64,000 nucleotides of DNA from Diphasiastrum complanatum. Taxonomy: Eukaryota; Streptophyta; Lycopodiopsida; Lycopodiales; Lycopodiaceae. Both the position numbers and the translations under genes were made by a program. The stretch covers positions 1-64,000 of the forward strand of contig MU831853.1 in NCBI GenBank assembly GCA_029204225.1, written 5' to 3'. This document shows, piece after piece, positions 1-11,440 of the stretch (positions are counted from its first letter, which is position 1; each line of letters begins with the position of its first letter). Below the pieces are notes generated by a model. That model was not told the origin of the DNA. It searched no databases and saw nothing but the letters and a program-made list of their open reading frames with translations.

Positions 1-378
1 AAAAACACCAGAAGAATAATTTGTTGCCACCAGCTAGACAAATTATTAGTCGCAAATGATTTACGAAGAGCTAGACTGAGCTCGACTGGAAAATCAGACG
101 CGAATGATTCGCGAAAGACAAGACTGAATATTAGTCGTCAACAGCTAGACTAATAATAACTCGTTAAGAACAGATTACCAGATTGAGCAACAAGAAAGTC
201 AAACAGAATGAAAAATACCCATAGCAATATTGACACAAATTTGAATGCAGAACAAAAGAGCTGTTATCAAATTAAGTATGCAAATATTCATGTCAATAAT
301 GCGGTAGAGCACAAGACAATAGCGAAAGAAACCACGTGCTCTAACGAAGCTAATTCAATCTGTAAAAGAGATGTTCTG
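1..378 (-). repeat. Copia LTR fragment, reverse orientation
   Basis: This stretch matches, in the same plus-strand reading, the LTRs of copia C at about 18520-18870 and 24640-25010; shared landmarks include 'ctagactaataataa' and 'catagcaatattgacacaaat'. Because copia C is on the minus strand, this is a minus-oriented LTR piece. It stops near 378, where a plus-oriented LTR end of the same family begins. The left side runs off the window. Confidence 0.7.
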
Positions 379-585
379 TTCATTTTTTATAGACATAGTC
401 ATGCTTAGGGAAAGAGTGATATAACTCATTCCGCTGTGCACGAACACTTTCCATTTGAGTTCGTTTCTTGTTCGAGTTCCGAGTTCCTTTCTCGTTCAAG
501 TTTCGAGTTCTCTTCTTTTTTGTGTTTGTTTTCCTCTTCGAGCTATTTTCGTTTCTCACACACAACACACCCTCTTTCTCCAACA
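379..585 (+). repeat. 3' end of the copia A 5' LTR
   Basis: The sequence is the reverse complement of the inner end of the copia C LTRs (for example 24444-24590), with shared GAGTTCGTTTCTT and ACACACCCTCTTTC blocks. It ends in CCAACA directly before a primer binding site, so this is the 3' end of the 5' LTR of copia A. The rest of the LTR has been lost at the inverted junction near 378. Confidence 0.75.
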
Positions 586-598
586 TGGTATCAGAGCC
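586..598 (+). promoter_or_regulatory. Primer binding site of copia A
   Basis: TGGTATCAGAGCC follows the LTR end with no gap. It is complementary to the 3' end of plant initiator tRNA-Met, the usual primer of Ty1/copia elements. Confidence 0.85.
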
Positions 599-738
599 AT
601 TTTCGTAGCCTGATAAGCTTCTATAACACAGGACTCTTCTAACCGATAGAGTAATTGTCTTCTTGTTCTGTAATTTTGTACCAGATTTCATACTTAAGTC
701 ATTGATAGTTTTTCCTATCACTAGACTAATCTTCCACA

Positions 739-3462
739 TGGATTCCCAAGGGAAAGCCAAGTCCCATCAATGACAAGCTTGATGGAGCCAAATACCATCT
801 GTGAAAATTAAAGATGAAAACTATACTAATGGCTAAAGAATTGTATGACGTTGTTACAGGTGTAGAAGAGAAACCTGAAGTAGACGACGCAACAATCGGC
901 AAATGGAAGCTGAAGGATGAAAAGGCTTTCGTGCTGATCATCCTCAATATTACGGTTACCCAGATCGGCCATGTATCTGAGGCTCAGACATCAAAAGAAG
1001 TCATCTTGAGCACACTATATGAAGTGCGAGATATACCTTCCAAGCTACATCTCAGGAAGAAATTTTACTCCCTCAATATGGCGAATCCCTACAGAATCAC
1101 ATCAATCAATTTAAAAACCTGCTAAGACAAATGGCCATTGTCGGATCTGTCACAGACGATCAAGATGCAGTGATGCAACTGCTTACAAGCTTTCCAAGCT
1201 CATATGACAGCTGGGTGATGATCATCACGACACATCCATAACTGACTCTTTCAAGAGTCATTACTATGTTGTTGCAGGAAGACACGTGGAGGAACGACAC
1301 CTCAAGTTCCTCAGCTAATTCTCACGCTTTATACACAATAAGAGCACGACTAAGCAGAAGAAGAAGAAAGGCCTAAAGCAATCAAAGCTAGACCAAAAAC
1401 CAGCATACTATGGTGTACTTTATAAAGAAAAAATCAAAAGTCTTCAACTGCTTCAAAATCTTCAAGGAGCTTTTAAAAAAGGAGACTAGACAGATGATCA
1501 AGGCTCTAAGGTCAGACAATAGTGGAGAAGATATCTCTATCGAGTTTAAGGAGTACTGCCAAAGCCAAGGCATTGAGCAACAATTCATCACTCCTTATAG
1601 TCCTCGGTCTAATGGCTTAGTCGAGAGGAAGAATCGTACCCTGGTTAAATTAGCCAAATGTATGCTAGTGCATGCATCATTGCCCAAGAGATTTTGGGCC
1701 GAAGCTGTCTCCACTACAGCTTACATCCAGAACAGATGTTTGACCAAGGCCCTCTCAGGCAAGACACCCCACGAGGTGTGGACAGGCTCTAAGCCTTCTG
1801 TGAAGAATCTAAGAGTGTTTGGGTGCGTTGTCTACACGCAGATCCCAAATGACACGAGGAACAAATTGGACTTCTAAGTGTCTCAAGACCATCCTGATTG
1901 GATATACTTCATCTGATAATACATACAAGCTGTATGATCCTGATACCCAGCAAATCTTGTATAGCCGGGATACAGTCTTTATCGAGGATCAGTTCGTCGA
2001 CATCAAAGACAAGGATATTGCTCCAGGAGAACCTTCATCACCTGCCATTGACACGACTGTCCGAGCTTCTAGCTCAGACACGTCTATTGTCGACCCACTT
2101 CATGACAACAAATCAGATGAAGATGTTGCTGCTACCCAGCAACAAGTCCCAGGAGTGGTTCATTAGTCGAATCCTCCCAGAAGATCAAGCCGAGTGCGCA
2201 CACAGCCCACAAGATATACTCCTGAGTCTGCACGTCTCTTGATACAGGAACTGACGACAGTCGAAGAGGCACTCAGCCAACCAGACTCTGATCTCTAGAG
2301 AGAAGCTATGGACTGAGAGTATTCCTCTCTAATCAAGAACCAGACATGGTCACTAGTCGATGCTCCTATTGGCTGCAATATCATTGATTGCAAATGGATC
2401 TTCAAGATCAAATACAATGCCAATGGAACAATTGATCGAAGGAATGCAAGATTGGTAGCACGAGGATTCACTCAGATCCCCAACGTCAACTACAGCGAGA
2501 CTTTCAGTCCAGTGGTCAAACATTCATCGATCCAAACGCTCATGTCTTATGCTGCAGCTGCCGACCTCAAAGTACATCAACTTGATGTACAAACAGCCTA
2601 TCTGAATGGAGTTATACAAGAAGACATCTACATGATCCAGCCCGAAGGATACGTTTTGGAAGTTATAAAGAATTATGTTTGTAAAATCCACAAAGCACTT
2701 TACGGCTTGAAACAGTCTGCTAGAGCTTGGTTTCAGAGGATCAACACATTCCTCATCGAACAAGTATTCAAACCAAGCACTGCTGATTGCAACGTCTACC
2801 AAGTCAGTGCAGTAATCCTTCATTATCATCACCTTATATGTGGATGATACGTTGCTTTTCAGCAACAATACCAATTTGGTCAAGGATTCCAAGCAAATGT
2901 TGTTTTCAAAGTTCAACATGACTGATCTGGGTGAAGCTCACTTCTGTCTAGGCATTCAAATCCACAGAGACAGAGTAAAACGACTGATTTACATCACTCA
3001 ACAAAGGTATCTTCACAATGTTCTTAACAGATACAATCTAATGAATTGTAAATTAGCTCACTCATCGATGGATCCAGGCCTGCATTGTCAAAGGACTAAT
3101 GTCCCAAGACCGAGCAGAAAGAGGAGCAGATGAGAGAGTATCCTTATCGATCGATACTTGGATCTCTCATGTACGCAATGGTCTGTACAAGACCAGATAT
3201 CTCTTTTGCAGTAAGCTCACTCAACCAATATATGGCTAATCTTGGCATTACCCATTAGAAGGCTCTCATAAGAGTCATGAGGTATATTCGAACTACCATG
3301 GAACAGTGCATCTACTATGGAGATTTCAGCAACGACAATCTTCATTAGCTCAGTGGATATTCTGATACAAGCTGGGGAGGAGATGTACACAATCGTGAGT
3401 CCACATCTGGATTTACATTCTTCTTCAACGGCGGTCCTATCTCATGGAACAGTCACACTTTT
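739..3462 (+). pseudogene. Copia A gag-pol pseudogene
   Basis: This is a decayed Ty1/copia polyprotein. Gag begins at 739 (MDSQGKAK...) and runs, with stops and shifts, to about 1390; WKLKDEKAFVLIILNIT and HLRKKFYSLNMA are visible. At about 1409 it jumps straight into mid-integrase (KKKSKVFNCFKIF, then NGLVERKNRTL), so the Gag zinc knuckle, protease and integrase N-terminus are deleted. Reverse transcriptase follows from about 2330, with QLDVQTAYLNG, ALYGLKQSARAWF and, after a frameshift, an intact YVDD box near 2838-2850. Part of RNase H (SGYSDTSWGGD, ISWNSHTF) is cut at 3462 by another LTR. It is the same family as copia C and is not functional. Confidence 0.88.
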
Positions 3463-4191
3463 TGTGAAGTTTTTAGCACGTGTAAACTTCACCACACACC
3501 TTACAAGATCTTATTGAGGTGTTGTAATTGCACAAGATTGATCAAAGAACAAATTACTTGAAAAATCTAAGACAAGAGCAAAATGGCATACAACAGATTG
3601 AAAAAACTAACTTCTCACTATGAGGATTCAACGTCAGAAATAATTCTAAGTGTTCAATATGGGTAAGACAAGCTACTCTCGAGTAGAGAGAGAAAATATA
3701 CACTAGAAAACTCGGGTAGAGAGAGAATGAGTCCAAAATGCCAAAATCTCAATATTCACAATATGGCAAAAGATGCCAAAGCTTCCCTACATCAAAGTGG
3801 CTCGAGTTCCTATAGTGGAGTTGCATGGAGAGTCCATTTAGCTCGGTTAACTCAACTAACAGAGATCCGCATGTGTAACTGCATGCATGGATATTGCATG
3901 TACTACATGTCAGCTCTCAAAATTGCCTAGACATGTGTAGATCATGAAAACTAGTTTGCATATTGCATGCAATGATTGCATGTGGCTTGCATGCATTCTG
4001 AATGACATTGCATGCTATTTGAACTTTTGCATGACATCAAATTTGAATCAATCTAACTCAAACTCGACCTATTCAAGTAGGTTATGTGCTCAATTCACAT
4101 ACCTTTATGTACAAACATAGTTTACAATGGAAATATCATGGGTATGGCCCCAAAACTCGAGATAGGAAGATATTTTTTACTAATCTTCACA
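3463..4191 (-). repeat. LTR of copia D (3' LTR)
   Basis: The block is bounded by TGTGAAG on the left and CTTCACA on the right, a canonical TG...CA LTR. On the minus strand it is preceded by the polypurine tract CTTAAGGAGGAG (4192-4203) and by copia RNase H sequence, so it is the 3' LTR of a minus-strand element. It interrupts RNase H of copia A at 3462. No second copy was found in the window. Confidence 0.75.
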
Positions 4192-4640
4192 CTCCTCCTT
4201 AAGATATATGCTCCTATCCAACATAGACTTTGAAATTAGGCCAAGGTTAGACCTCATCTTGATAAAGACTTTCTTGAGTAATGGCTTGGTGAGAAGATCT
4301 GCAACACAATTTGAAGATTCAATATGCTCCAATAAGATCTCTTTCCCAATGACTTTTTCTCTTACAAAATGACGAGCTACCTCAATGTGTTTGCTCCCTG
4401 CATGGAATACAGGATTGTTTGCAAGAGCCTAAGCCGAGATGTTATCATTCTTGATAATTGGAAAATCTTCATCTCCATAACACTTTAGCTCCAAAAGTAG
4501 CCTTTTGATCCATAAAACCTCCTTTGTTGTGGTTGTAAGAGATTTGTACTCAAATTCACAAGATGATAAGGATATAGTTGCTTGCTTCTTTGATAGCCAA
4601 GAAACTAGATTTCCTCCTAGAAATCTAGATTCTATCCAAC
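4192..4640 (-). pseudogene. Copia D RNase H fragment
   Basis: Read on the minus strand, this encodes the C-terminal RNase H of a copia element: GGNLVSW, LSKKQATISLSS, then NNPVFHAGSKHIEVARHFVR and VADLLTKPLLKK. One in-frame stop falls in the ISA-ALANN segment. The polypurine tract and LTR follow immediately at 4191. Upstream pol is missing: the fragment breaks near 4640, where plus-strand copia B begins. It is a 5'-truncated remnant. Confidence 0.85.
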
Positions 4641-4649
4641 TTGTCTCCT

Positions 4650-7600
4650 ACAAAATCTAGGGAGAGATTTTGAAGACTTCCACGGAATCATGTTGCAGGA
4701 AGAGCAGCATCGCGAAGTGGTGAAGTCAAGGCAAACCCCACAGGAGGATTAAGACTTACTTGCTAAAGGCAAGTAGAAAGGATGGAAAAGGATTCCCAAG
4801 AAATCCAAAGATGATGATGACGAGAGAGAGTCGTCATCAAAGGCGAAAAAGAAGAAGAAAGACAAATGTTACTATTGCCACAAACCAGGTCATTGGGCAC
4901 GCGAGTGTTACAAGAAGAAAGCGGACATAAAGGCGGGAAAAGTGACTCAACAAGGCAACATTGCCGAAGGTGATGGAGAAGATGACGAAACAAGTGTCTT
5001 CTCATCGGCATTGGCATCCCAAGTTGATGATGGTGTCCGATGGTTTATAGATTCAGGCGCCACAAGGCATATGATCGAGAAACGTGATTGGTTTGAGAAA
5101 TTCTCACCAATCCATGATGCGGATAAGGTCACTCAAGCCAACGGGGAGGAATGCCATATACAGGGTGTGGGCAATGTACCTATGCAGTATCCTGATGGTA
5201 AAATCAAGAATATCCCTAATGTGCTTTATGTTCTTGGACTCAAAAAGAGTTTGCTTTCTGTTGGAGTAATGGCAAATCAACATCTTAAGGTTGAATTTGT
5301 GAAGGATGGATGCCTTATGAGAGATATGAACCACAACCATAAAGTGGTGGCGAAAGGTTATAGACATAGTAACTGTGGCCTTTATAAATTGGATGCTGCA
5401 AAGCCAAGAGAATATGGTTTGGCTATCTCAACAGCATCTCAATCTAAATCGTGGCACAGAAGACTTGGTCATTTGAACTATGGGAGCTTGAGATTGATGG
5501 CAAAGCTGAAGATGGTAATAGGGTTATCGGCATTGCAGGATGATCATCATGTAATATGTGAAGGATGTGTCATGGGAAAGCATCACAGGGAGACATTCAA
5601 GAAAGGTGGAACTGCAAGAGCTAAGAAACCGCTAGAACTCATTCACAGCGACCTATGCGGCCCAATGAAGACCATGTCGTTGGGAAAAGCATATTATTTT
5701 ATGACTTTCATAGATGATTACTCTAGGAGGACATGGATTTATTTCTTGAAGAAGAAATCTAACGCTTTTGCTCGTTTTAAGGAGTTCAAGACTTTAATAG
5801 AGAACCAACTGGATGCACGCATCAAAGTGCTAAGATCGGATAGAGGGGGCGAATACAAATCTGATGATTTTGAGGACTTTTGCAAGGAACATGGCATCAA
5901 AAGACAATTCACACAGTCACACACGCCGCACAGTAATGGTGTAGCTGAAAGGAAAAACAGGACTATTATGGAGAGTGCACGCTCCATGATGAAGCAAATG
6001 GGCTTGATCGATTCACTTTGGTCGGAAGCATGCAGTGCGGCAACGTCTTGCAAAACAAGAGCCCTACAGTTGCGGTTCCAAATGTGACTCCCGAAGAAGC
6101 ATTTATAGGAATAAAGCCAAAAATTGACAAGTTTCGTGTCATTGGATGTAAGACCTATGTACATGTGCCAAAGGAACTTGATGCCAAAGCAATCAAGTGT
6201 ATCTTCATCAGTTATGATGAGAGGACAAAGGCGTACAGGTGTTTTGATCTTGTAATGAACAAGGTTCACATAAGTAAAGATGTGATCTTTAATGAGACGC
6301 ATAAGTATGAAGATGAAGACCATGCAAGTGGTGAAAGCATCAAAAGACTTCCCACAATTTTGGAAGAAGATGAAGAAGATGCTCCACAAGATGATGCATG
6401 TGAAGATGAGAGTCAAGAGGGCGAGTATGAGAGGACACCACCTATTCAAGAGCCTAGGGGAAGGTACTTGCCAATAGGAGGAATAAAGGAAAAACCGGTT
6501 GGAAGTAAGAGACATTACTTGGACACTCCTTGGGATACATACTCTCCACGAAGTGTATCACCTAAATCTAAGGTACCAAAATGGTATGAAAAGATCATGA
6601 AGGATGCAAAGCTAAATCAACCAAGATCTAGCACACAAGGAGGAGTGAGAAGATCAACACGGGAAAGGAAGTCTCCCGATCGTTATCATGTGAACTATGC
6701 CCTAATGAGAGACATTTTGAAGTGTTGAGAGCCATCAACATTTGATAAGGCAGAAGATCACAAAGAGTGGCAAAGGGCAATGGAAGAGGAGATGGAATCC
6801 ATCCACAGGCATGATACATAGGAGTTGGTTGATCTACCACTTGGAAAGAAACCCTTTGACAACAAATGGGTGTTTAGAACAAAGTTTCATGCAGATGGCA
6901 TGATAGCAAAGCATAAGGCACGACTAGTAGTGAAGGGTTATGAGCAAATAAAGGAATTGACTATGAAGAGACATTTGCTCCAATGGCTAAGTGGACTACG
7001 CTACGCCTTATCATTACCCTAGCATCTCATTTTGGGTGGAAGATCCATCAAATGGATGTGAACTTTGCATTTTTGAATGGTGACTTAGAGGAAGAAGTTT
7101 ACATGGTCCAACCGTAGGGCTTTATGGCAAAAGGACAGGAACAGAAGGTATGTAGGCTATGCAAAGCACTTTATGGCCTTACGCAAGCACCACGGGCATG
7201 GTATGGACGCATTGACAATTACTTTATTTCTCATGGGTTTTTAAGAACAAATTCAAATCCAAATCTTTATGTTCTTATAAACAATGATAGCATTGCCTTG
7301 ATTGTACTTTATGTTGATAATATCATTATCATGGGCAATGATGAGAACCTCACTCGTTCTATCAAAGCCAACTTATGCAAGCAGTTTGAGATGATAGATT
7401 TAGATCTTATGCACTACTGCTTGGGTGTCGAAGTATGGCAAACTGAAAGTGATATCAGGTTATGTCAAAACAAGTATGTGGGCGAGATATTGGAGAGATT
7501 TCACATGACAGAGTACAAACCTTCCATCACCCCTTGCGAAGATGGTAAGAAATTATCTTGTATTGATAATAGTGCACATGTTGACGCTACTCTATTTCGT

Positions 7601-8244
7601 CAGCTAGTTGGGAGTTTGATATATCTTACGACTACAGGTCCTGATACTTGCTATGCTGTAAGTTTGATTAGCCAATTCATGTCATCACCACTATGGACCA
7701 TTGGAAAGCTGCGAAAAGAATTTTGAGGTATGTGAAGGGTACACCTAACCTTGGCCTAATTTACAAAAGACAAAGTGTTTTACCTAAGTTGCAAGGTTAT
7801 GTTGATGCTGATTGGGCAGGAAGTGTAGATGATAGAAAGTCAACAACAAGTTATGCCTTTAATTTTGGTAGCGGTTGTTTTTCATGGTCTAGCAAGAAGC
7901 AAGATACTATTTCTCTTTCTTCTACATAAGCCGAATATAAAGCATTAAGTTCTGTTTGGCTATGTAAGTTGTTATGTGAGATTGGCATGAAGCAGGTAAA
8001 TCCTACTGTTATTTTCTGTGACAGTCAAAGTGGAATACAATTGGCTAAGAATCCTATCTTTCACGCAAGGACAAAACATATTGAGATAGAATATCACTTT
8101 GTGCGTGAGAAGCTACAATCTGAAGATATAAGTATTGTACACTGTTCTACGTTGTTACAAGTTGCTGATATATTTACGAAAGTTTTAAGTAAAGAAAAGT
8201 TTGAGACTTTTCGAGCCAAACTTGGCTTAGATCTGGTTATGTAA
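4650..8244 (+). pseudogene. Copia B gag-pol pseudogene
   Basis: This is the most complete copia polyprotein in the window, but it is broken. In order: Gag zinc knuckle CYYCHKPGHWAREC (about 4869-4910); protease WFIDSGATRHM (about 5041); GAG-pre-integrase and the HHCC region (WHRRLGHL...CEGCVMGKHHRE, about 5452-5590); integrase core with DLCGP, IDDYSR and NGVAERKNRT; a short deletion and frameshift near 6050; integrase C-terminus to 6728; reverse transcriptase from about 6730, with stops and a shift near 6950; RNase H to 8244 (GYVDADWAGS, HIEIEYHFVREK). The RT catalytic box near 7310 reads YVDN, not YVDD, so polymerase activity would be lost even without the frameshifts. The Gag N-terminus and both LTRs were not found. 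Confidence 0.9.
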
Positions 8245-9919
8245 AAAGCCATTTCTTGTAATACTATCATGGAGGTATGTTCCATGAATAGAGTAAACTC
8301 TAAAATAAAGAGAGACATTGATCATTGAGGGAGAGAGTTAAAATAGCAATTCTGGACTTATACAGTGCTTTCTTATGTCGACCGCATCACGTGTGCTCAG
8401 TTCTAGAATTCTCGGACCATCTTTCTTTTCCGAGCCCTTTGACTGCTTTTAAGCAACTTTATCTTTGTACTTGCTTATCAGTTGAATATACAGGTTGTGG
8501 TGAGCTATTCTGTTATCTGGTCTTGTTGCACTTGACGTTGTGCTGTGGTGATTGATTCGATCGGGTGTTTGAACTGTTTTTTCTTAACTCATCTGCCCCT
8601 AGGGGGTCCAATCATCGAACATATCCATGAACTTCTACATGTCTGGTGAAGTTGCTCGAGTGTGTGGGGGTGAGGCGGCTTGGGCAGCTGTGATTGGAAT
8701 TGTATCTCCAATGGTCTCAAACTGACCTTGTGAGGAAGTAGAGGAAAAGAAAACATCGGTGGTTGAGGGAACAAGTAGTGCGATGCGAGTAGCAACAAGG
8801 GGTGGTAGTGCAGCTGAAGTTGGTTGCCGAGTCAGGAATAACGATCTCGCTATGTACTCGTCGGCGTCTCTGTAAACTTAATGCATGTCAGGAGGATTCG
8901 GCTGGTGCCACTTCTTCATAGATAGAGAGCACTGAGTTAGCATGAAATCCATGGATCTTATTATTTAAGTATGAATCGACAAAAGAGAACTAGCAACGAA
9001 CTGTTGTTTGGTATTACCCTTAATAGCTCTCTTAAGTTCCCCAAAGACCGTTTTAAACCAGTTATAAGGTTTCAATGGTGTCCTATCGAACTTGTAGTTG
9101 GATTCAACTATGCGGTGCAGGATTTGAGAAGAGATTCTTTCCTTCATGAGGTTGCCAACCATCAGGAAGTTATTCAGAAGTTGCACAGCCGCATGGATGG
9201 TAGGATCTCAGATGGCCTCTAGCAAATAACCATCATTAGTCCAGTATAGCTCTATAAACATTAAGTCAAGGCCAGTTGTCATATTGATCTATTTTTGTCA
9301 AAAATAACAGTATTACTCTTGAACCTTTGTCTAAACCTTCGCCTAATTTTCTGAGGATTTTAGATATAGTAAGTCCGGATTAACACTGGCGAAGGTTTAG
9401 GTGAAGGTTCTTCTTAGAGAACTGATATTTAGTGCAGAAAAGTGTAAATTTTTCACAAAAGGTTACCAGCAACTAGATGAACAATCCCCCCTAAGTAGTG
9501 TAAGGGGCTTAGCGCAAAGAAAGATTGGCCTTTAAGCCACAACAAAATGGGAGAGAGAGAGAGAATGTGGTCAATGATGGACAAAAAGGACTTTGTCTAT
9601 CCTCATTGGTCCACGTTTGTCCTAAAACTTATTTGAAGGGCATTTGAAGTGCATTTGAAATGCTTGAAAATGACATGTGCATTTGAAAATGACATGTGCA
9701 TTTAGAAATTTCTAGAGAGAGAACATGTGACTTTAGAAATTCATAGGAGAAGAAGTTTCTAAGAAAGAGAGAAAGGAATAAAAGGGCAAGAGAGAGAAGG
9801 AGAGGTGTGCATCAGGATAGAAAGAGAGAGAGGCGCTGTTTTTTAATCTTTTAGGGTCCTTTTAGAGTTTTTTTTAGGCATTTTTAGGTTTCACAAGAAA
9901 AATAGCAATCATGTGAGTT
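8245..9919. other. Spacer, no gene recognised
   Basis: The first 100 bases are probably the 3' untranslated tail of copia B. The rest holds only short ORFs in several frames (a 73-codon minus ORF at 8965-9186 and an overlapping 83-codon plus ORF) with no motif I recognise. About 9550-9830 is purine-rich (GAGAGA stretches). No LTR or splice pattern could be supported. Confidence 0.5.
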
Positions 9920-9941
9920 GAGAGAGAGAGAGAGAGAGAGA
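9920..9941. repeat. (AG)n microsatellite
   Basis: About eleven AG units in purine-rich spacer. Confidence 0.95.
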
Positions 9942-11043
9942 AAATGGAGTTTTGGTTGGTCCATGTGTAAATTAAGGGTTTTTAACTAGACCCTTCTTCA
10001 CTTTCTAAGATGGTTAGCCTCTCACGTGGCACATGATATAATCCCATAAACCAACATTTAAGTGATCTTAAGATTTTGATGTTATGATTTTTGCACATCA
10101 TGTTAAAGAAAACAAGTGGCCTAAGGTTGGCCAAGATCTAGGGTTTTATTGAAAATTTGTAAATGAGCATTACATTTATTGAAAATTTAATCCTAGAGTG
10201 GGAGAAAAAGAGAGAATTATGAGCTACTTTTTTCTTTGCATGTCACAAGGAAGATGTACGTGATGACTACTCATCAACATCGGCAACCGTCACTGCATTT
10301 ATATACAAACGCCAAAATGATACATCATTGCATACCAACCCAAATGAATCTTACACGATACCATAGAATAGCAATGGACTCATGGAGTCTGAACGCTATA
10401 TTATTCTTCAATTTTCGAAGTAATAAGTGTGTGCTTCTCTCAAATTGCAGCTGCATTGATTGATGGCTGGAAAACCCGCAGGTTTCAACTCTTATGCTTT
10501 TAGTTTTGACTTTTATATATAAACAATTCAAGCATAATCATTGATGAGCGTTGGAATTTGATGAGCAACATGACAATGAGTTATGGGCAGCCATGCCTTT
10601 GCACACCATCGCATGCTTTGCCCTACTACTCACTTGAATCTTGCATGCTGGATATGATTTTGAGTCTTGAGTCTTGAGTCTTGACCCAAAAGTGTACCAG
10701 ATTTTGATAGATTGAATTTTTTACATGGGTTTGTTATATGTTGTTGGTTGGAAATTTTGTGTCAGATTCAGTGCAGGTGCCCAATTTCTAATTATGTTGC
10801 TAAATTTTATGAATTGTAATTTGTAGGTCTTTGTTTGGATGGAAAGACATACAGCAGACTCCAGAGCAGCAGTGGGGAAAAGTGATGTGGTTGGGAGGGA
10901 AAGGTTTGACTAGAGAGTGTGCTGACTAGAGTTGATGGATCATGGTATGGTTGTTGGGGTGTGCTGCTTGCATGAGAATCTGAGTCGGTAGCTTTGGAGC
11001 GGAGGAGCATTTGGATAGAATAATTGCATCAAAGTCTGTAGGA

Positions 11044-11045
<2 letters not shown>
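9942..11045. other. Spacer upstream of the EXORDIUM-like gene
   Basis: AT-rich sequence with no supported ORF. GAGTCTTGAGTCTTGAGTCTTG (three short repeats) sits near 10660-10682. Part of it may be distal promoter of the downstream gene, but no element can be assigned. Confidence 0.5.

Positions 11046-11095
<50 letters not shown>
11046..11095. repeat. (AG)n microsatellite
   Basis: About 25 AG units, followed by a short unit (ATGCTTTAAAGATGGAAT) that recurs after each of the next repeats. Confidence 0.97.
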
Positions 11096-11098
<3 letters not shown>

Positions 11099-11187
11099 TT
11101 TAAAGATGGAATTTGGACAATCCTTGAGATTCAACTTCGAGAGAAGGAGAAAAAGAGAGATGCTTTGAAGATGGAATCTTGATAACG

Positions 11188-11191
<4 letters not shown>

Positions 11192-11256
<65 letters not shown>
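11192..11256. repeat. (GT)n(GA)n compound microsatellite
   Basis: About 14 GT units run directly into about 18 GA units. Compound tracts of this type recur at 11301-11385. Confidence 0.97.
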
Positions 11257-11259
<3 letters not shown>

Positions 11260-11296
11260 CGAGCAGTGCTAGATAAAACATCATTCCAACGTTTTC

Positions 11297-11300
<4 letters not shown>

Positions 11301-11385
<85 letters not shown>
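11301..11385. repeat. (GT)n(GA)n compound microsatellite at the gene 5' flank
   Basis: About 21 GT units followed by about 20 GA units, ending 55 bases before the ATG of the EXORDIUM-like gene. It probably lies in its promoter or 5' UTR. GA tracts in plant core promoters can bind GAGA-binding (BBR/BPC) factors; a regulatory role here is inference. Confidence 0.95.
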
Positions 11386-11390
<5 letters not shown>

Positions 11391-11440
11391 AGATAGAATC
11401 TTGATAATCTGAAGACTTGGTCTTCGGAGATCTAACAGAT

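Noticed and set aside
5739-6515. 258-codon minus-strand ORF
   Set aside because: Antisense shadow of copia B integrase.
10940-11284. 114-codon Ser-Leu/Thr-His repeat ORF
   Set aside because: Antisense translation of GA/GT microsatellites.
11417-11440. Upstream TTG start for the EXORDIUM-like gene
   Set aside because: Non-AUG; the first ATG at 11441 gives a normal secreted N-terminus.
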